Source: Nemertoderma westbladi
Lineage: Eukaryota > Xenacoelomorpha > Nemertodermatida > Nemertodermatidae
Direction: 5' to 3'
DNA: 64,000 nt
Assembly (NCBI GenBank): GCA_032718475.1
Contig: JAUCBJ010005050.1
Span: 1 to 64,000 of the forward strand
Shown: positions 27,070 through 37,748 of the stretch, piece by piece
Numbering within the stretch: the stretch's first letter is position 1
Layout: every line of letters starts with the position of its first letter
Position numbers and translations under genes: made by a program
The notes under the pieces: generated by a model
What the model saw: only the letters and a program-made list of their open reading frames with translations
The model's database searches: none
Told to the model about the DNA's origin: nothing

Positions 27070-29466
27070 ATGTCTGACACCCAGCAAACCCTGTCAGACA
27101 GTCTAATCGATACAACCATCTGTGACACAGATAGGAGTGTGGAGCGATTAAGAAAGGGGTTCAGCTCACCTCCTACTGAAAGAAAGGTCATCCCTCCAGT
27201 AGTAGTATCAGACCCTAAGCTAATCCAACACCGTAGGTCTATCATCGGCACTCGGGCCCAGGTCAAACGGAACCAGGAAGCAGCTGTCCAACAGCAGCAA
27301 CATCCTATTCAAGAAACTCGTTCCCAGCGACCCGATAGCTCCAGTAGTTCGGATACTGTAGAGCTGACCCCCGAACGCGGAGTGCAGATGACGGCTACAG
27401 CCTACTCGGATCCCCTTCTCACCCTTCCTGCCGCAGTGCTAACTACTATATTGATTGCGGTGGAGGAACACCAAGTCGATTGGGCGAGAAGTAAGCGAGC
27501 GACCCAAGATAGTTATGCGGGATACGCCAGGGAAGAATTGATGTCTATTGTCGAGTCACAATGGAACTTTCCCGGACCCGGACTCCCGTTAGATTTGTCC
27601 GAAGCTACTTGGGAAGATATACACAGGATGGGAGTGGCTAAAGATACGATGGATCCAGCTGTTTGGAAGAGGTCGGCAGCAGGATATGTGCAGGGATTCT
27701 TCGGCTCCTTAGAGAGATTGGAAGAACAACTGTTTCGACAACCCCAAGGACCTCAAGAGCAGGAAGAGCTGCTTTATCAAGTACGCGAAAGAACCCTACG
27801 CATTAGACTAATCCTATCAGCCTTTGAGGAAACTTCCAAAAGAAGACAGGACACGTCGCTGCAGGTTGCTGTCAAGACTTGGTTCCAGCGGGTAGGTCTC
27901 AAAGTTCAAGAAACGGCCCAGTGGAAATCCCAGCTGGCTGAGAGACCAACCTATGAAGAACCAACCGATGCCACCCTTTCTCAAGTGGAAAGCGAAGAGA
28001 CAGCAGCAGAGAAGCCGCCCTCGAGAGACGCCATAGACATCTATCTGTCAGACTATCAACACTTCTTGGGTGATGAAGAGTTGAGGAGACGACTGGCTGG
28101 ACTTCGCCCCAATAGTGAAGGAACCAAGCTTGTGTTGGACTCAATCGATGCGGAAATGTTAGCTGCGAACCAAGCTAAATTTGATGAAAAACTCCGCCTC
28201 GCTAGAGTCCAAGAAGAACAAGTAAAGAAAAAACGGATAGAGGACCGAAAGGCAGCAGCCGTAACGGCGGCAGAAGCAGAAGAAAAAAGAAAAGCAACGG
28301 CGGCAGAAGCAGAAGCAGAAAGAAAAGCAGCGGTGGCAGAAGCAGAACGAAGAGCGTCTGAGGAGACTACCCAACTAGAGTTGGAAAATCTGCAAGAGAC
28401 GCAAGACAACATAAATAAACAGTTAACTGCTAGTCACATGCAGATGATGAGAAGATCTACTCCCAAACGCCAGGGATACACATCATCGGAGGAAAGCGAA
28501 ACCACCGATCCTGAAGGCGGAGGAAATAGATCTCGTCTAAGCAGGCGTAGTAAAACATCTCACCGTCACAAATTGCCTGATTTGCCCCCAGCTGTTAGAA
28601 GACAACTAGCTAGCACAGACTTAAGTAGTATAGAACCTACAGCCCAAATTATTAAGGTCAAAAGACTCCCTACTATAGTTGATGAGCCTGAAATAATTAG
28701 GCCTGTCATTCCCAAAGTCACTCCTGTGCTAGAGACCCCTGTACTTCCAGAGCTTAACTCTAAATTCCCTTTACACAGTACTACACTGCCTGTACCCGGT
28801 AGAACAGTCCATGAGAATATCCCTGTCCTGGGCACTGAGAGAGAAATCAAGGATTTGTCTCCCGTCGTCCCGCGTCGGCCCGCTACAATGTTGGCGACTC
28901 CCGCTTCAGCGGTCGAGTGGGTAGAGGAGGGACGTCGGGGGATGAATCTCCTGCTCGGACAGATGCAGGAGACTGTCCACCAACTTAAGGGAACAGTAAG
29001 GGAAGGTAGGGCAGAATTGCAAGAAGTGCAGCAAAGTATCGCGATAGAATGCGACAAATTAGTCAATATACAAAAGGGTATACCAATACCCCCAGTAACA
29101 TTGTGTCAACCTGTTAGGTCTGAAGTATTACATGCGCAAGGTGTGGAGCCTACACGCATCTATACTGCTAGTGAAGTAGAAACTCCTATAGCAAACCCTA
29201 TTAAGGATGATTATAAACCTGTTGTTAATGATATTCCCTATAGACCTGATAATGATCCGAGAAATTTATATACCGATAATTCGATATTAAATAACACGAT
29301 GGCCCAAGAAAGCTTTACGCGTCAGATGGCTAGAACAGAAGCCCGCCAAGCGGTCAAAGTGGGAGAGATCGTTAAATTCAATGGAGATGAGATGAAATGG
29401 TTACCTTTCAATGAATATTACACGAAGTGGGGCCTTCGCGCAGCACGTGACTTAAATTTAATTTAA
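27070..29466 (+). CDS. BEL/Pao Gag, N-terminal part (798 aa)
   Basis: The structural protein frame begins at an ATG and runs 798 residues. The N-terminal half has no recognised domain. A highly charged Ala/Glu/Lys-rich segment at about residues 375-470 (AEAEEKRKATAAEAEAERKA) is almost certainly a long coiled coil. Serine/arginine-rich and proline-rich segments follow. At the extreme C terminus, EIVKFNGDEMKWLPFNEYY is the start of the DUF1759 Gag homology region found in BEL/Pao polyproteins. That domain is then cut by an insertion, and its remainder resumes near 30,379 in the same frame. Intact elements would normally translate Gag and Pol as one continuous polyprotein. Confidence 0.8.
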   Translation: MSDTQQTLSDSLIDTTICDTDRSVERLRKGFSSPPTERKVIPPVVVSDPKLIQHRRSIIGTRAQVKRNQEAAVQQQQHPIQETRSQRPDSSSSSDTVELTPERGVQMTATAYSDPLLTLPAAVLTTILIAVEEHQVDWARSKRATQDSYAGYAREELMSIVESQWNFPGPGLPLDLSEATWEDIHRMGVAKDTMDPAVWKRSAAGYVQGFFGSLERLEEQLFRQPQGPQEQEELLYQVRERTLRIRLILSAFEETSKRRQDTSLQVAVKTWFQRVGLKVQETAQWKSQLAERPTYEEPTDATLSQVESEETAAEKPPSRDAIDIYLSDYQHFLGDEELRRRLAGLRPNSEGTKLVLDSIDAEMLAANQAKFDEKLRLARVQEEQVKKKRIEDRKAAAVTAAEAEEKRKATAAEAEAERKAAVAEAERRASEETTQLELENLQETQDNINKQLTASHMQMMRRSTPKRQGYTSSEESETTDPEGGGNRSRLSRRSKTSHRHKLPDLPPAVRRQLASTDLSSIEPTAQIIKVKRLPTIVDEPEIIRPVIPKVTPVLETPVLPELNSKFPLHSTTLPVPGRTVHENIPVLGTEREIKDLSPVVPRRPATMLATPASAVEWVEEGRRGMNLLLGQMQETVHQLKGTVREGRAELQEVQQSIAIECDKLVNIQKGIPIPPVTLCQPVRSEVLHAQGVEPTRIYTASEVETPIANPIKDDYKPVVNDIPYRPDNDPRNLYTDNSILNNTMAQESFTRQMARTEARQAVKVGEIVKFNGDEMKWLPFNEYYTKWGLRAARDLNLI

Positions 29467-30378
29467 GTACTAATTCGAAAGTATTACTGTATTAGCAAAT
29501 TTTAAGCAGATTTCGCCTAATCACTTTTTACCTCTTTCATTTCTATTCAGACAGAGAATCTATTCACTTTCAGGCATAAAGTAGTCTTATAGCGGGTGAC
29601 TGTTGAACTGATTTTCAACAAAACAAATTTTCAACTTGGCAGCTTTAAATTCGACAAAGTTATAAGCATGTCAATATCATAACGACGACAACGATTTCAC
29701 TTTCAGACATTTGGCCCTCTAGCGGCAGACTGGAGAACTGCAGATGGATTCGCCTCCTTTGAAAGTCACAGCTAATGGTCTAATACATATCTGCCAAGTT
29801 TCAGCTTAAACGGATTAAAGGCAAAGAAATGGGCGGGCATTTAATGTTTAGACATGTGGCCCTCTAGCGGGAGACCATTGCACTGATGGTGTCTGAAAGT
29901 CTCTCAAAAATCTCAACTTTAGCTCATATTGATACCTACAAATTTTCAACTTGGCAGCTTTAAATCCGACAAAGTTATTAGCATGTCAAAATCGTAACGA
30001 CGACAACGATTTCACTTTCAGACCTTTGGCCCTCTAGCGGCAGACTGGAGAACTGCAGATGGATTCGCCTCCTTTGAAAGTCACAGCTAATGGTCTAATA
30101 CATATCTGCCAAGTTTCAGCTTAAACGGATTAAAAGCAAAGAAATGGGAGGGCATTTAATGTTTAGACATGTGGCCCTCTAGCGGGAGACCATTGCACTG
30201 ATGGTGTCTGAAAGTCTCTCAAAAATCTAAACTTTTGCTCATATTGATACCTACAAATTTTCAACTTGGCAGCTTTAAATCCGACAAAGTTATTAGCATG
30301 TCAAAATCGTAACGACGACGACAACGACGACGACGACGACAACGACGACGACGACGACGACGACAACTATTTGCATAA
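29467..30378 (+). repeat. tandem-repeat insertion splitting the Gag domain
   Basis: About 0.9 kb of non-coding sequence separates two halves of the DUF1759 region. It consists of a ~315-bp unit present about 2.3 times (starts near 29,624, 29,944 and 30,256; shared strings TTTTCAACTTGGCAGCTTTA and GGCCCTCTAGCGG), ending in an (ACG)n/(ACGACA)n triplet tract at 30,312-30,365. Both flanking coding parts are in the same frame. I found no convincing donor and acceptor pair to make it an intron. Confidence 0.7.
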
Positions 30379-30702
30379 ATTGACCCACCCCCTAACAGTG
30401 TCAATTCGCTAAGGCTCCGCCAACTTCGTGGCTCGCCCCACAAAGATAGCATACAGAACTCTGTACTATCTAACGGAGAGAAACTTAGATTCCTCATCAA
30501 GTGCTTGGAAGGACCTCCCAAGTTAATGGCGTTAAAGTTTATTGGACATCCAGAAGGATTAAGACAAGTTTGGGATACATTAAACGTCAGGTATGGTAAC
30601 AAGGATAACATAGCTAAGTATTTGTATGCAAAATTAGTAGCCCCCCGAAACTTTCTTAGTAGCGGGATTATAGAGTTTTCCGATGAGATTCAGGAGATCT
30701 GA
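30379..30702 (+). pseudogene. BEL/Pao Gag, DUF1759 remainder
   Basis: An open frame that resumes after a TAA at 30,376. It carries the downstream part of the DUF1759 homology: GEKLRFLIKCLEGPPKL, then QVWDTLNVRYGNKD, a recognisable BEL/Pao pattern of LxxLxGxA and WxxLxxRYGN. It ends at a TGA (30,700-30,702) after which the same frame continues with clear Gag homology, so the stop is a point lesion or a recoding site in this copy. Confidence 0.75.
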
Positions 30703-32613
30703 AGACAATTGGACTGGTTAGGTAAGTCTCATGAATATCAGAGTTCCATGGTTATTGGAGCCGTAGTCTCTACTTTACCAAAGGGTGGAGTATGTACACG
30801 CTGGGACAAGAAAGTGTTGTACATGAATGAACAACAACGACGAAGCCCTACCATGGCTGATCTCATGTCCTTCTTAGATGGTGAAGTAAAACTACAACTC
30901 ATCAAGCAGTCCAGAGAGAAAACATCGGAAAATAAGGTAAGTGAGAAACCCGCTTCTAGGAGAAGAGTAACACCAGTGTGTTACACTGACGACGGCGAAA
31001 GCCAAGCTTCTCAAGAAGAGGACAGCGGAAAAGACACTGACAAATTTTACTACGTTAACAAAACCTCAAAAGACGTAAGTAAATACAAGGCTCGAACCAA
31101 CGATAGGAGAGAACAGGTTGCCAAGACCCCTCCTCAGTCTCCTAACAGAATGCACGGAAGAAAGCCCGAAGAAAGAACGAGAGTGCATCAAGTTACCCAA
31201 GGTAAAGTGAGTAACATCAAACCAAACTGTGCGCTGTGCGACGGGCCCCACCGTTTGAGTGCGTGTGCGGAATTTCTAAAGAAATCCCTTGTAGACAGAC
31301 GTGCAGTCATGTGGGATAAGCGGTTATGCTATAATTGCCTTAGATCAGGACACCAACGGCGAACCTGTTACTCCGACGTAAAGTGTGCAAAGTGTGGCGC
31401 GAAACATCACATCTTGTTACACAGTGAGTTCGAACGAAACAACCCGAGTCAGGTAAGTGAGCCCGAACTACATGTCCAATTCAGTGATGTAAATGACACT
31501 GATCAAGAATCTGAGATGGAAGGATTCTATACTGACAAATTCTCCGACGCCAACGAATCCTGTTACCTAATCAATACCGCGGTGTATCGAGCACTTACTT
31601 ATGAAAAGGACACCGACAATGAGTTCCCCCCAACTACTTTTGCCAGACAACCATCTTGGAAAGCTCCAACTTCCAATGTAGGAATCAGAGAATTTCCTGT
31701 AGTGCAGGTAAGAGTTCACGGTCCTAACAAAAGTTACATAGTGAACGCCCTCCTTGACTCCGGCAGCACAGGAACATTCATCGATCAAGAACTAGCCAAA
31801 GATATCTTTGCTGGACAACCCAAATTCCGGACTAAATTGAATATGTCAGGAATTATGCAGGTTTGGAAATCTACCCTAACGGCAGACTACTATGTAGGTG
31901 TGTTGTACACCCCCCAGGATAAATTAGGAGCACAAGGTATAAGGTCGGTAAAAATGGTGGCTATAAAGAACTTCGCTACTACCCAAGCAGACCTTTATAA
32001 TTGGGACGAGGATGAGAGCATTCAACATCTTAAGATACCTCGATTCCAGACAGATTACCCTGGAGTGCAAATACTCATCGGTCAAAACGCGCATGAGGCG
32101 CTCGAGACATTGGAGAAACGGCCTGCTCAACCGCAGCCACTGCAAACCTATGCGGTAAGAACTAGAGTAGGTTGGTACTTTACTGGCCCTTCCCGCAGAA
32201 CTCTCGAAGAGAGAATGCCACAAGAACGAATATACCAAGTAAACGATTGGGAAGTGGAGAGCAGTGAGGTGGAAGAACTAACTGAGGGAACAACATACTC
32301 CTCAGATAATGACGACATCTACCAACTCTTCGATGAAGAGAACACAATCGACCTACTTCCAGAAAACAAAACGTGGAAAAACCAGGTGAACCTATGTCAA
32401 CTGATTCGCCCATCGGGACCCATTGATTACAATGACGAACTAAATGATGAGATAGAGCGCTACAACGCTAGAACTCGGGACGAACTCGCCGTACGATTCT
32501 TTACTCAAGAACTGGTAGAGCCCAATTCATACGATAAGGCCCTATCGATAGAAGAAGAAAGAGCAAAGCAAATCCAGGAAACAACTACACGTTTTTTAAA
32601 GGACCAAGGTTGA
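30703..32613 (+). CDS. BEL/Pao Gag-Pol: zinc knuckles and aspartic protease
   Basis: The same frame continues for about 636 codons (first ATG-like start at 30,709, but it is probably read as part of the polyprotein). Motifs: a cysteine/histidine cluster CALCDGPHRLSAC, then LCYNCLRSGHQRRTC and CAKCGAKHHILLH, the nucleic-acid-binding signature between Gag and Pol in BEL/Pao; and a retropepsin-like aspartic protease with the active site ALLDSGSTGTFI. The region ends at a TGA (32,611-32,613) immediately before a YEIGLPF motif that normally lies inside BEL/Pao Pol, so the stop interrupts an otherwise continuous protein. Confidence 0.88.
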   Translation, partial: RQLDWLGKSHEYQSSMVIGAVVSTLPKGGVCTRWDKKVLYMNEQQRRSPTMADLMSFLDGEVKLQLIKQSREKTSENKVSEKPASRRRVTPVCYTDDGESQASQEEDSGKDTDKFYYVNKTSKDVSKYKARTNDRREQVAKTPPQSPNRMHGRKPEERTRVHQVTQGKVSNIKPNCALCDGPHRLSACAEFLKKSLVDRRAVMWDKRLCYNCLRSGHQRRTCYSDVKCAKCGAKHHILLHSEFERNNPSQVSEPELHVQFSDVNDTDQESEMEGFYTDKFSDANESCYLINTAVYRALTYEKDTDNEFPPTTFARQPSWKAPTSNVGIREFPVVQVRVHGPNKSYIVNALLDSGSTGTFIDQELAKDIFAGQPKFRTKLNMSGIMQVWKSTLTADYYVGVLYTPQDKLGAQGIRSVKMVAIKNFATTQADLYNWDEDESIQHLKIPRFQTDYPGVQILIGQNAHEALETLEKRPAQPQPLQTYAVRTRVGWYFTGPSRRTLEERMPQERIYQVNDWEVESSEVEELTEGTTYSSDNDDIYQLFDEENTIDLLPENKTWKNQVNLCQLIRPSGPIDYNDELNDEIERYNARTRDELAVRFFTQELVEPNSYDKALSIEEERAKQIQETTTRFLKDQG

Positions 32614-35600
32614 TATGAAATCGGCCTACCATTTCGAAAACGAGAACCTAGATTTATAAATAACAGACCCTTGGCAGAGAAAAGAATCGCTCAATTACAT
32701 CGACGCCTTACGGCTAATGCTTCAGCTAAAGAAATGTACCAAACTCAGTTGAAGAAATTTATAACAAAGGGATACGCGGAGCGAGTACCGAAAGGAACAC
32801 CAGTGACTGAGAGAACGTATTACTTAACACATCATTACATTCCCAAACCTGGTAAACCCCACGAAGTACGAGTCGTATTCGATGGCTCCGCTCTATATAT
32901 GGGCCAATCCCTCAATTCCGAGTTTTTACCAGGACCCAACTTACTCCAATCTTTGTTGGGAATACTTTTAAGATTAAGACAATATTCCATCGCGTTCGCC
33001 TCCGATATAGAAGGAATGTTCTTACAAGTCAAGGCGCTGGATAGAGATAGAGACAGCCTGAGATTTCTGTGGTGGCCTGAAGGAGACCTCAACCAGAAAC
33101 CGGTGGAGTACTGGATGACCATCCAGGCTTTTGGGATCATATCTAGCCCTTCCAATGCCTGCTCCGTGGTGCGAACCACTGCGAATGACAACCAAGACGC
33201 CTTCTCCAAAGAGGTGATAGACAACATCAAACGTAATATATACATGGACGATAATTTAAGGTCCCTTCCATCAGTAGAAGAAGCCATTGATGTCGCGAAA
33301 GGAACGGTAGAGTGTTTGAAAAGAGGTGGATTTCGACTGACGAAATTCACTAGCAACTCCCGTGAGTTTTTGGAAGCGATACCGGTAGAAGACCGAGGAA
33401 CGAAAGACCTAGACTTAATAAAGGACGATCTTCCAGAAACCAAGACGCTTGGCTTGAAGTGGGACACTGAAAGAGATATCCTGTTTTTTCAGCTAAAACA
33501 GCGAGATAATCCAGTTCGGACCAAACGGATTTGTTTAAGTATCCTGAGCACTTATTTCGACCCATTGGGATTTATTAGCCCAGTTATATTGATTGCTCGG
33601 AGTTTAGTACAACAAATGTGGCTTGAAAACCACTCATGGGACGATCCGCTGAAGGGAGAACTGTTAAAGAAATGGATGAAATGGGAAGATTCTCTACCTG
33701 CCATCGAGAGCTTTATAATTTCCCGTGCATATTTTGGTCATGTTCTTCCTACCTATTCCTATCAACTCCATGTGTTTGGAGACGCCAGCGACATGGGAAT
33801 AGGTATAGTAGCATATCTGCGAGTCGAAACTCCGGATGGAATCAAAGTCGCCTTGGTTACCTCTAAGGCATTGATTAACAACAAGTTAAAGGTTCCTCGA
33901 GCGGAGTTAAAGGCGGCTTTATACGCTACAGCCATCGGCCGGAACGTAACAGAACAAATAGACTATCCACTGGAGAAAACTGTTTATTGGACCGACGCTT
34001 TACTCGTGTTGGAGTATCTAACCAATGAAGTCTGTCAGTTCAGCGTTTTTGTTACTAACAGGGTAGCTATTATTCTTAGTCGCACAAAGATAGATCAATG
34101 GAGACATTGCCCTGGTACGATTAATCCAGCCGATATCGCCTCCAGGGGAGCGACTCCACAGGAACTGATAGATACTCCAGACTGGTTGAGTGGACCCGAC
34201 TTCCTGAGCAAGGAAGAGGATGAATGGCCTCCTCACCTTACTACGGCAGAGATTAGACAAGCCAAGGGAGCGGAGACAGTCAAACCTAAAACCCGGGCGA
34301 GTAAATCGAAGTTATTTAAACCGACGATCGATCTATCTGTATTACATACTTCCGGAAATGATGCTTCGGATCCACAATCCCTCGCCACAAATAAGTCTGT
34401 TGTGGAAATTAGAGATAGAGATTGGAAATCTGGAATACCAGACATCTCGCAAGGAATCTCACCCCTGCTGCAGAGAGCAATGCATCACTACAGTTCCTGG
34501 AATCGGCTCTGTAAAGCCGTCACATATTTAAGGAGATGTTTTCATCATCACTACTCCAGGACGAAGACCATTAGTGATACAGCTCCATTGACATCTGCGC
34601 AAGTTCATGTTATTAAAAATTTACCCAAATATAAGACATCTGACCGGTTTCTCAAGGAGAAAATTAGTTACCAGGAGCATGAAGAAACCAATAAGCAGAT
34701 ACTGAGACTCCTGCAATGCTATGAAGATTCCGATAAGTATTTCCTGTTGTTGAGAAATCCGCAGATGCGCTTACGGGATCGCTTCTCTAGCACAATGATA
34801 GATGGGTTAATACGTGTTGGAGGAAGGCTCACCAATGCGCCATTATCCTTTGACACTAAATTCCCCATACTCATTAGAAATCTTGAAGTACAAATCAAGA
34901 TGATTGTAGATGTTCACAGCAAACTTTATCATGCTGGTAGAGAACGAGTTCTTAGCGAAATCCGAACTCGCTATTATTTTTATAAACCCCGTAGAGCTCT
35001 GAACCAAGTTCTTAGGAACTGCATACCCTGTAGGAAAGCATTCAGTAGGCCTTTAACACAGCGAGAGGCAGAATTACCTAGGGAACGAGTAAGCTTCTAT
35101 GAACCACCTTTTACTAATACTGGTGTAGATTTATTTGGCCCTATTGAAGTATATCGTGCTAGGACTATAGTCAAGAGATGGTGTGTCATCTTTGTATGCA
35201 TGACTTGTAGAGCCATCCATCTCGATATGGTGAACGATCTATCTACCAACAGCTTCGTATTAAGTTTATGCCGACAGATCGCTCGCTTCGGGACGAGTAA
35301 TACCATGAGATCGGATAAGGGAACGAACTTCATTGGCGCCAACAACGAAATACAGGCTTACGTGAAGGACTGGAACCAAAGACAGGTGGACGATCAGCTA
35401 AGGATAACAGCGTCTAGCTGGACCTTCAACGCCGCCGACGCCCCTTGGTGGGGAGGAAGTTGGGAGAGATTAATTAGAAGTGTCAAGACCGCATTTCACT
35501 TTATAGTGCCATGCCGCGCGTATCTCACCGACGAACTTTTGCGGACGTTAATGGAGGAAATAGCTGCCTATCTCAACGAGAGACCGCTTATGCCAGTTTC

Positions 35601-35703
35601 ATCGAGTCCCGATTCCCTGGAAGCGCTAACACCCGCGCACTTCCTACTGAAGAAACCCGTAGCCATGCTCCCACAATCGGAGATTGCCGACGGAGACGAA
35701 TAG
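32614..35703 (+). CDS. BEL/Pao Pol: reverse transcriptase, RNase H, integrase
   Basis: Continuous with the preceding frame. RT: the first catalytic Asp in FASDIEGMFLQV and the YMDD box in NIYMDDNLR. RNase H: catalytic acids in VFGDAS, PRAELKAAL, WTDALLVLEYL and NPADIASRG. Integrase: a zinc-binding segment with H-x4-H (HSKLYH) and CIPC; catalytic triad in VDLFGP, SDKGTNFIG and GGSWERLI. All active-site residues are present, and the reading frame is intact over 1030 codons, which fits a recent insertion. It stops at a TAG (35,701-35,703) after which the integrase C-terminal region continues in frame. Confidence 0.93.
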   Translation, partial: YEIGLPFRKREPRFINNRPLAEKRIAQLHRRLTANASAKEMYQTQLKKFITKGYAERVPKGTPVTERTYYLTHHYIPKPGKPHEVRVVFDGSALYMGQSLNSEFLPGPNLLQSLLGILLRLRQYSIAFASDIEGMFLQVKALDRDRDSLRFLWWPEGDLNQKPVEYWMTIQAFGIISSPSNACSVVRTTANDNQDAFSKEVIDNIKRNIYMDDNLRSLPSVEEAIDVAKGTVECLKRGGFRLTKFTSNSREFLEAIPVEDRGTKDLDLIKDDLPETKTLGLKWDTERDILFFQLKQRDNPVRTKRICLSILSTYFDPLGFISPVILIARSLVQQMWLENHSWDDPLKGELLKKWMKWEDSLPAIESFIISRAYFGHVLPTYSYQLHVFGDASDMGIGIVAYLRVETPDGIKVALVTSKALINNKLKVPRAELKAALYATAIGRNVTEQIDYPLEKTVYWTDALLVLEYLTNEVCQFSVFVTNRVAIILSRTKIDQWRHCPGTINPADIASRGATPQELIDTPDWLSGPDFLSKEEDEWPPHLTTAEIRQAKGAETVKPKTRASKSKLFKPTIDLSVLHTSGNDASDPQSLATNKSVVEIRDRDWKSGIPDISQGISPLLQRAMHHYSSWNRLCKAVTYLRRCFHHHYSRTKTISDTAPLTSAQVHVIKNLPKYKTSDRFLKEKISYQEHEETNKQILRLLQCYEDSDKYFLLLRNPQMRLRDRFSSTMIDGLIRVGGRLTNAPLSFDTKFPILIRNLEVQIKMIVDVHSKLYHAGRERVLSEIRTRYYFYKPRRALNQVLRNCIPCRKAFSRPLTQREAELPRERVSFYEPPFTNTGVDLFGPIEVYRARTIVKRWCVIFVCMTCRAIHLDMVNDLSTNSFVLSLCRQIARFGTSNTMRSDKGTNFIGANNEIQAYVKDWNQRQVDDQLRITASSWTFNAADAPWWGGSWERLIRSVKTAFHFIVPCRAYLTDELLRTLMEEIAAYLNERPLMPVSSSPDSLEALTPAHFLLKKPVAMLPQSEIADGDE

Positions 35704-36126
35704 TGCCGTCGAACTTGGCAACTTATGCAGTTGCTATCCCGTCGTTTCGCTGACCATTTCGAGAAACATTATCTGCCCACGCTACAACTTCGAACTAAGT
35801 GGTTTGAGCAGCAAGAAAACGTCAGCGCCGGAGATATGGTGCTTATTGTAGATTCAGACCTCCCACGTAAACGGTGGCAGACAGGTCGTATCATCGAGAC
35901 TCACATCTCAGATGATGGTTTAGTACGCTCGGTAGAACTCGTCGTCATGCGGCGTAACTTCAAGAAGCCAGGCATAATCTTTGAGACGCAACAACTCAAC
36001 CGCCCAGTTGGTCGTTTATGTTTACTGGAAAGAGACAGAGAACTCTCTGGAAACTATGGAAGGCAAGACACTCTTCCCACGACCACCTCCCTAATTCCTC
36101 AAACATCTAGGGACTCCCCAACGTGA
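35704..36126 (+). CDS. BEL/Pao integrase C-terminal region
   Basis: In frame with pol after the TAG. It contains the helical segment QLLSRRFADHFEKHYLPTLQ followed by KWFEQQENVSAGDMVLIVD and RWQTGRIIETH, the DUF5641-like tail of BEL/Pao integrases (LPTLQxRxKW, GDxVLI, WxxGRI). The natural stop TGA is at 36,124-36,126. Confidence 0.85.
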   Translation, partial: CRRTWQLMQLLSRRFADHFEKHYLPTLQLRTKWFEQQENVSAGDMVLIVDSDLPRKRWQTGRIIETHISDDGLVRSVELVVMRRNFKKPGIIFETQQLNRPVGRLCLLERDRELSGNYGRQDTLPTTTSLIPQTSRDSPT

Positions 36127-37748
36127 TACGTCTGGAGTGGGTGTATGACTATATTATTCTATCTATTTTTATTATATTTTTATATGCGAACTTTCTTATG
36201 TACTTTATTATAATCGTTTTATTTAATTTTATTTAGTAGAATGTTATTTTAGATTATTTAGTAGGTTAGTGCAATATATTAGTGTTTATTACGTAATTAC
36301 ATATATATAATATATATTTAGTGTGACGGCGAGAAATAATTTTTTCTCTTTCCTTACTGTCCGTATCATATTATAAATACGTGACTACAGTAAGATGAAA
36401 TGTCCGTACTTATTAAAGTACAATAAAGCCACTACTATATTCAAATATTATTGGTAGGCAGAGTATTAGGAATGCAAAGTTCAGATCCTCGTGTCTCGGC
36501 TAAACCAAGCTCTGGGTAGACCTTGGAAATGACTTGCCTCTTCACACTGACATTGCTTCGTGCGATATTGCTCTCATACCATATATAATAATACATATAG
36601 TAGCGTGATGTCCCTATAACAGTAGCGTAAAACGCAAATAAATCTGTTAAACCTTTTGACCATCTGTAATTCTAGTCGATTAAGATATCGCGGCACCCAC
36701 CGATATACTTGAAAGACAAATTCTAGAATCAGTGGTTAACGTCCCCAGACAAGTTCTGGAATAAATCGGTGCCCATCTTAAATATTAATTTAATATTTAT
36801 TAAAATCTGTAAAATTCAGATACTTTAAAATTTCTAGTCAATTAAGATATCGCAGCACTTACCGATACTCTTAAAGGACAATTTTATAGAATTAAGGATC
36901 CTCAGTCCCCAGACCTGCTCTGGAATAAAAATTGTGTCAATTTTAACATCAAATAATAAAATTCACGGGAATAAATTTAAATTCATATTTTAAATGAATT
37001 TCATAAATTGTCATTTTGTGCAATTTATAACCTTCCCAAAATTCCATTAATTAATAGATCATGGGAGCGGAGATTCATCCTATTGAGTGTATTAGAGTGC
37101 GAGAATCTCCAACATATAGACAATAGCCGATAAAATTAATAAAATCATGCATAAAGAGGATATTGACAATTAAAGAATTACTATTAAATAGCATTCCAGA
37201 TCTGTATGCATGAGAATTACCCTAATTCTACCGCTAGCATTCCATAATGTCACCATAGCAACACCCACGCTAGAATTAGAAGCAAGTTAAAAGAACAATA
37301 GAAAGCTTGTCCCATTGCATAGCATAGAGAATACATAGCACACTGTTAGTATCCAAGGATACACAGTAATAATGTGACATTCTGGAAGGCACTGACTAAC
37401 GGACAAATGGCCTGTATGTGTACAATTGGTGACAGTTGTGTGGAATTTGTGCGTTTATAGGTGAATGTTACTGCTAAAGTATGTTTACAGTAGCTAGTCG
37501 CAATTGTAAAAGTAGCCCAACTCTCCTATAGAAAGAACCTAAAGTGGATCCAAGCCTTTGGGACGGACAGTGGAGTGACTTGTGCCGGTTATCGTTGTCG
37601 TGCTGTTGCTACATGTTGGCGTAAACACCGCGACGACGGTACATCGGCGCTGAGAATCCCACTGTCCGGGGGCAAAGAGAGGTAGGCAGCGACGCCCACT
37701 CGCCTAAACATAAACTCATTTTGATATTAATAAACTCAGATAGCAGAT
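36127..37748 (+). other. BEL/Pao spacer between pol and the 3' frames
   Basis: AT-rich and without a plausible gene. It contains a diverged tandem duplication of about 165 bp (about 36,668-36,830 and 36,831-36,960; shared strings TTCTAGTC(G/A)ATTAAGATATCG and CTCTGGAATAAA). A GC-richer segment at 37,560-37,690 precedes the next open frame and could be the 5' untranslated part or promoter of a subgenomic RNA. Confidence 0.5.

Noticed and set aside
29467..30378. Intron within gag
   Set aside because: The frame is preserved, but no GT...AG pair with a pyrimidine tract joins the two domain halves cleanly, and the content is tandem repeats.
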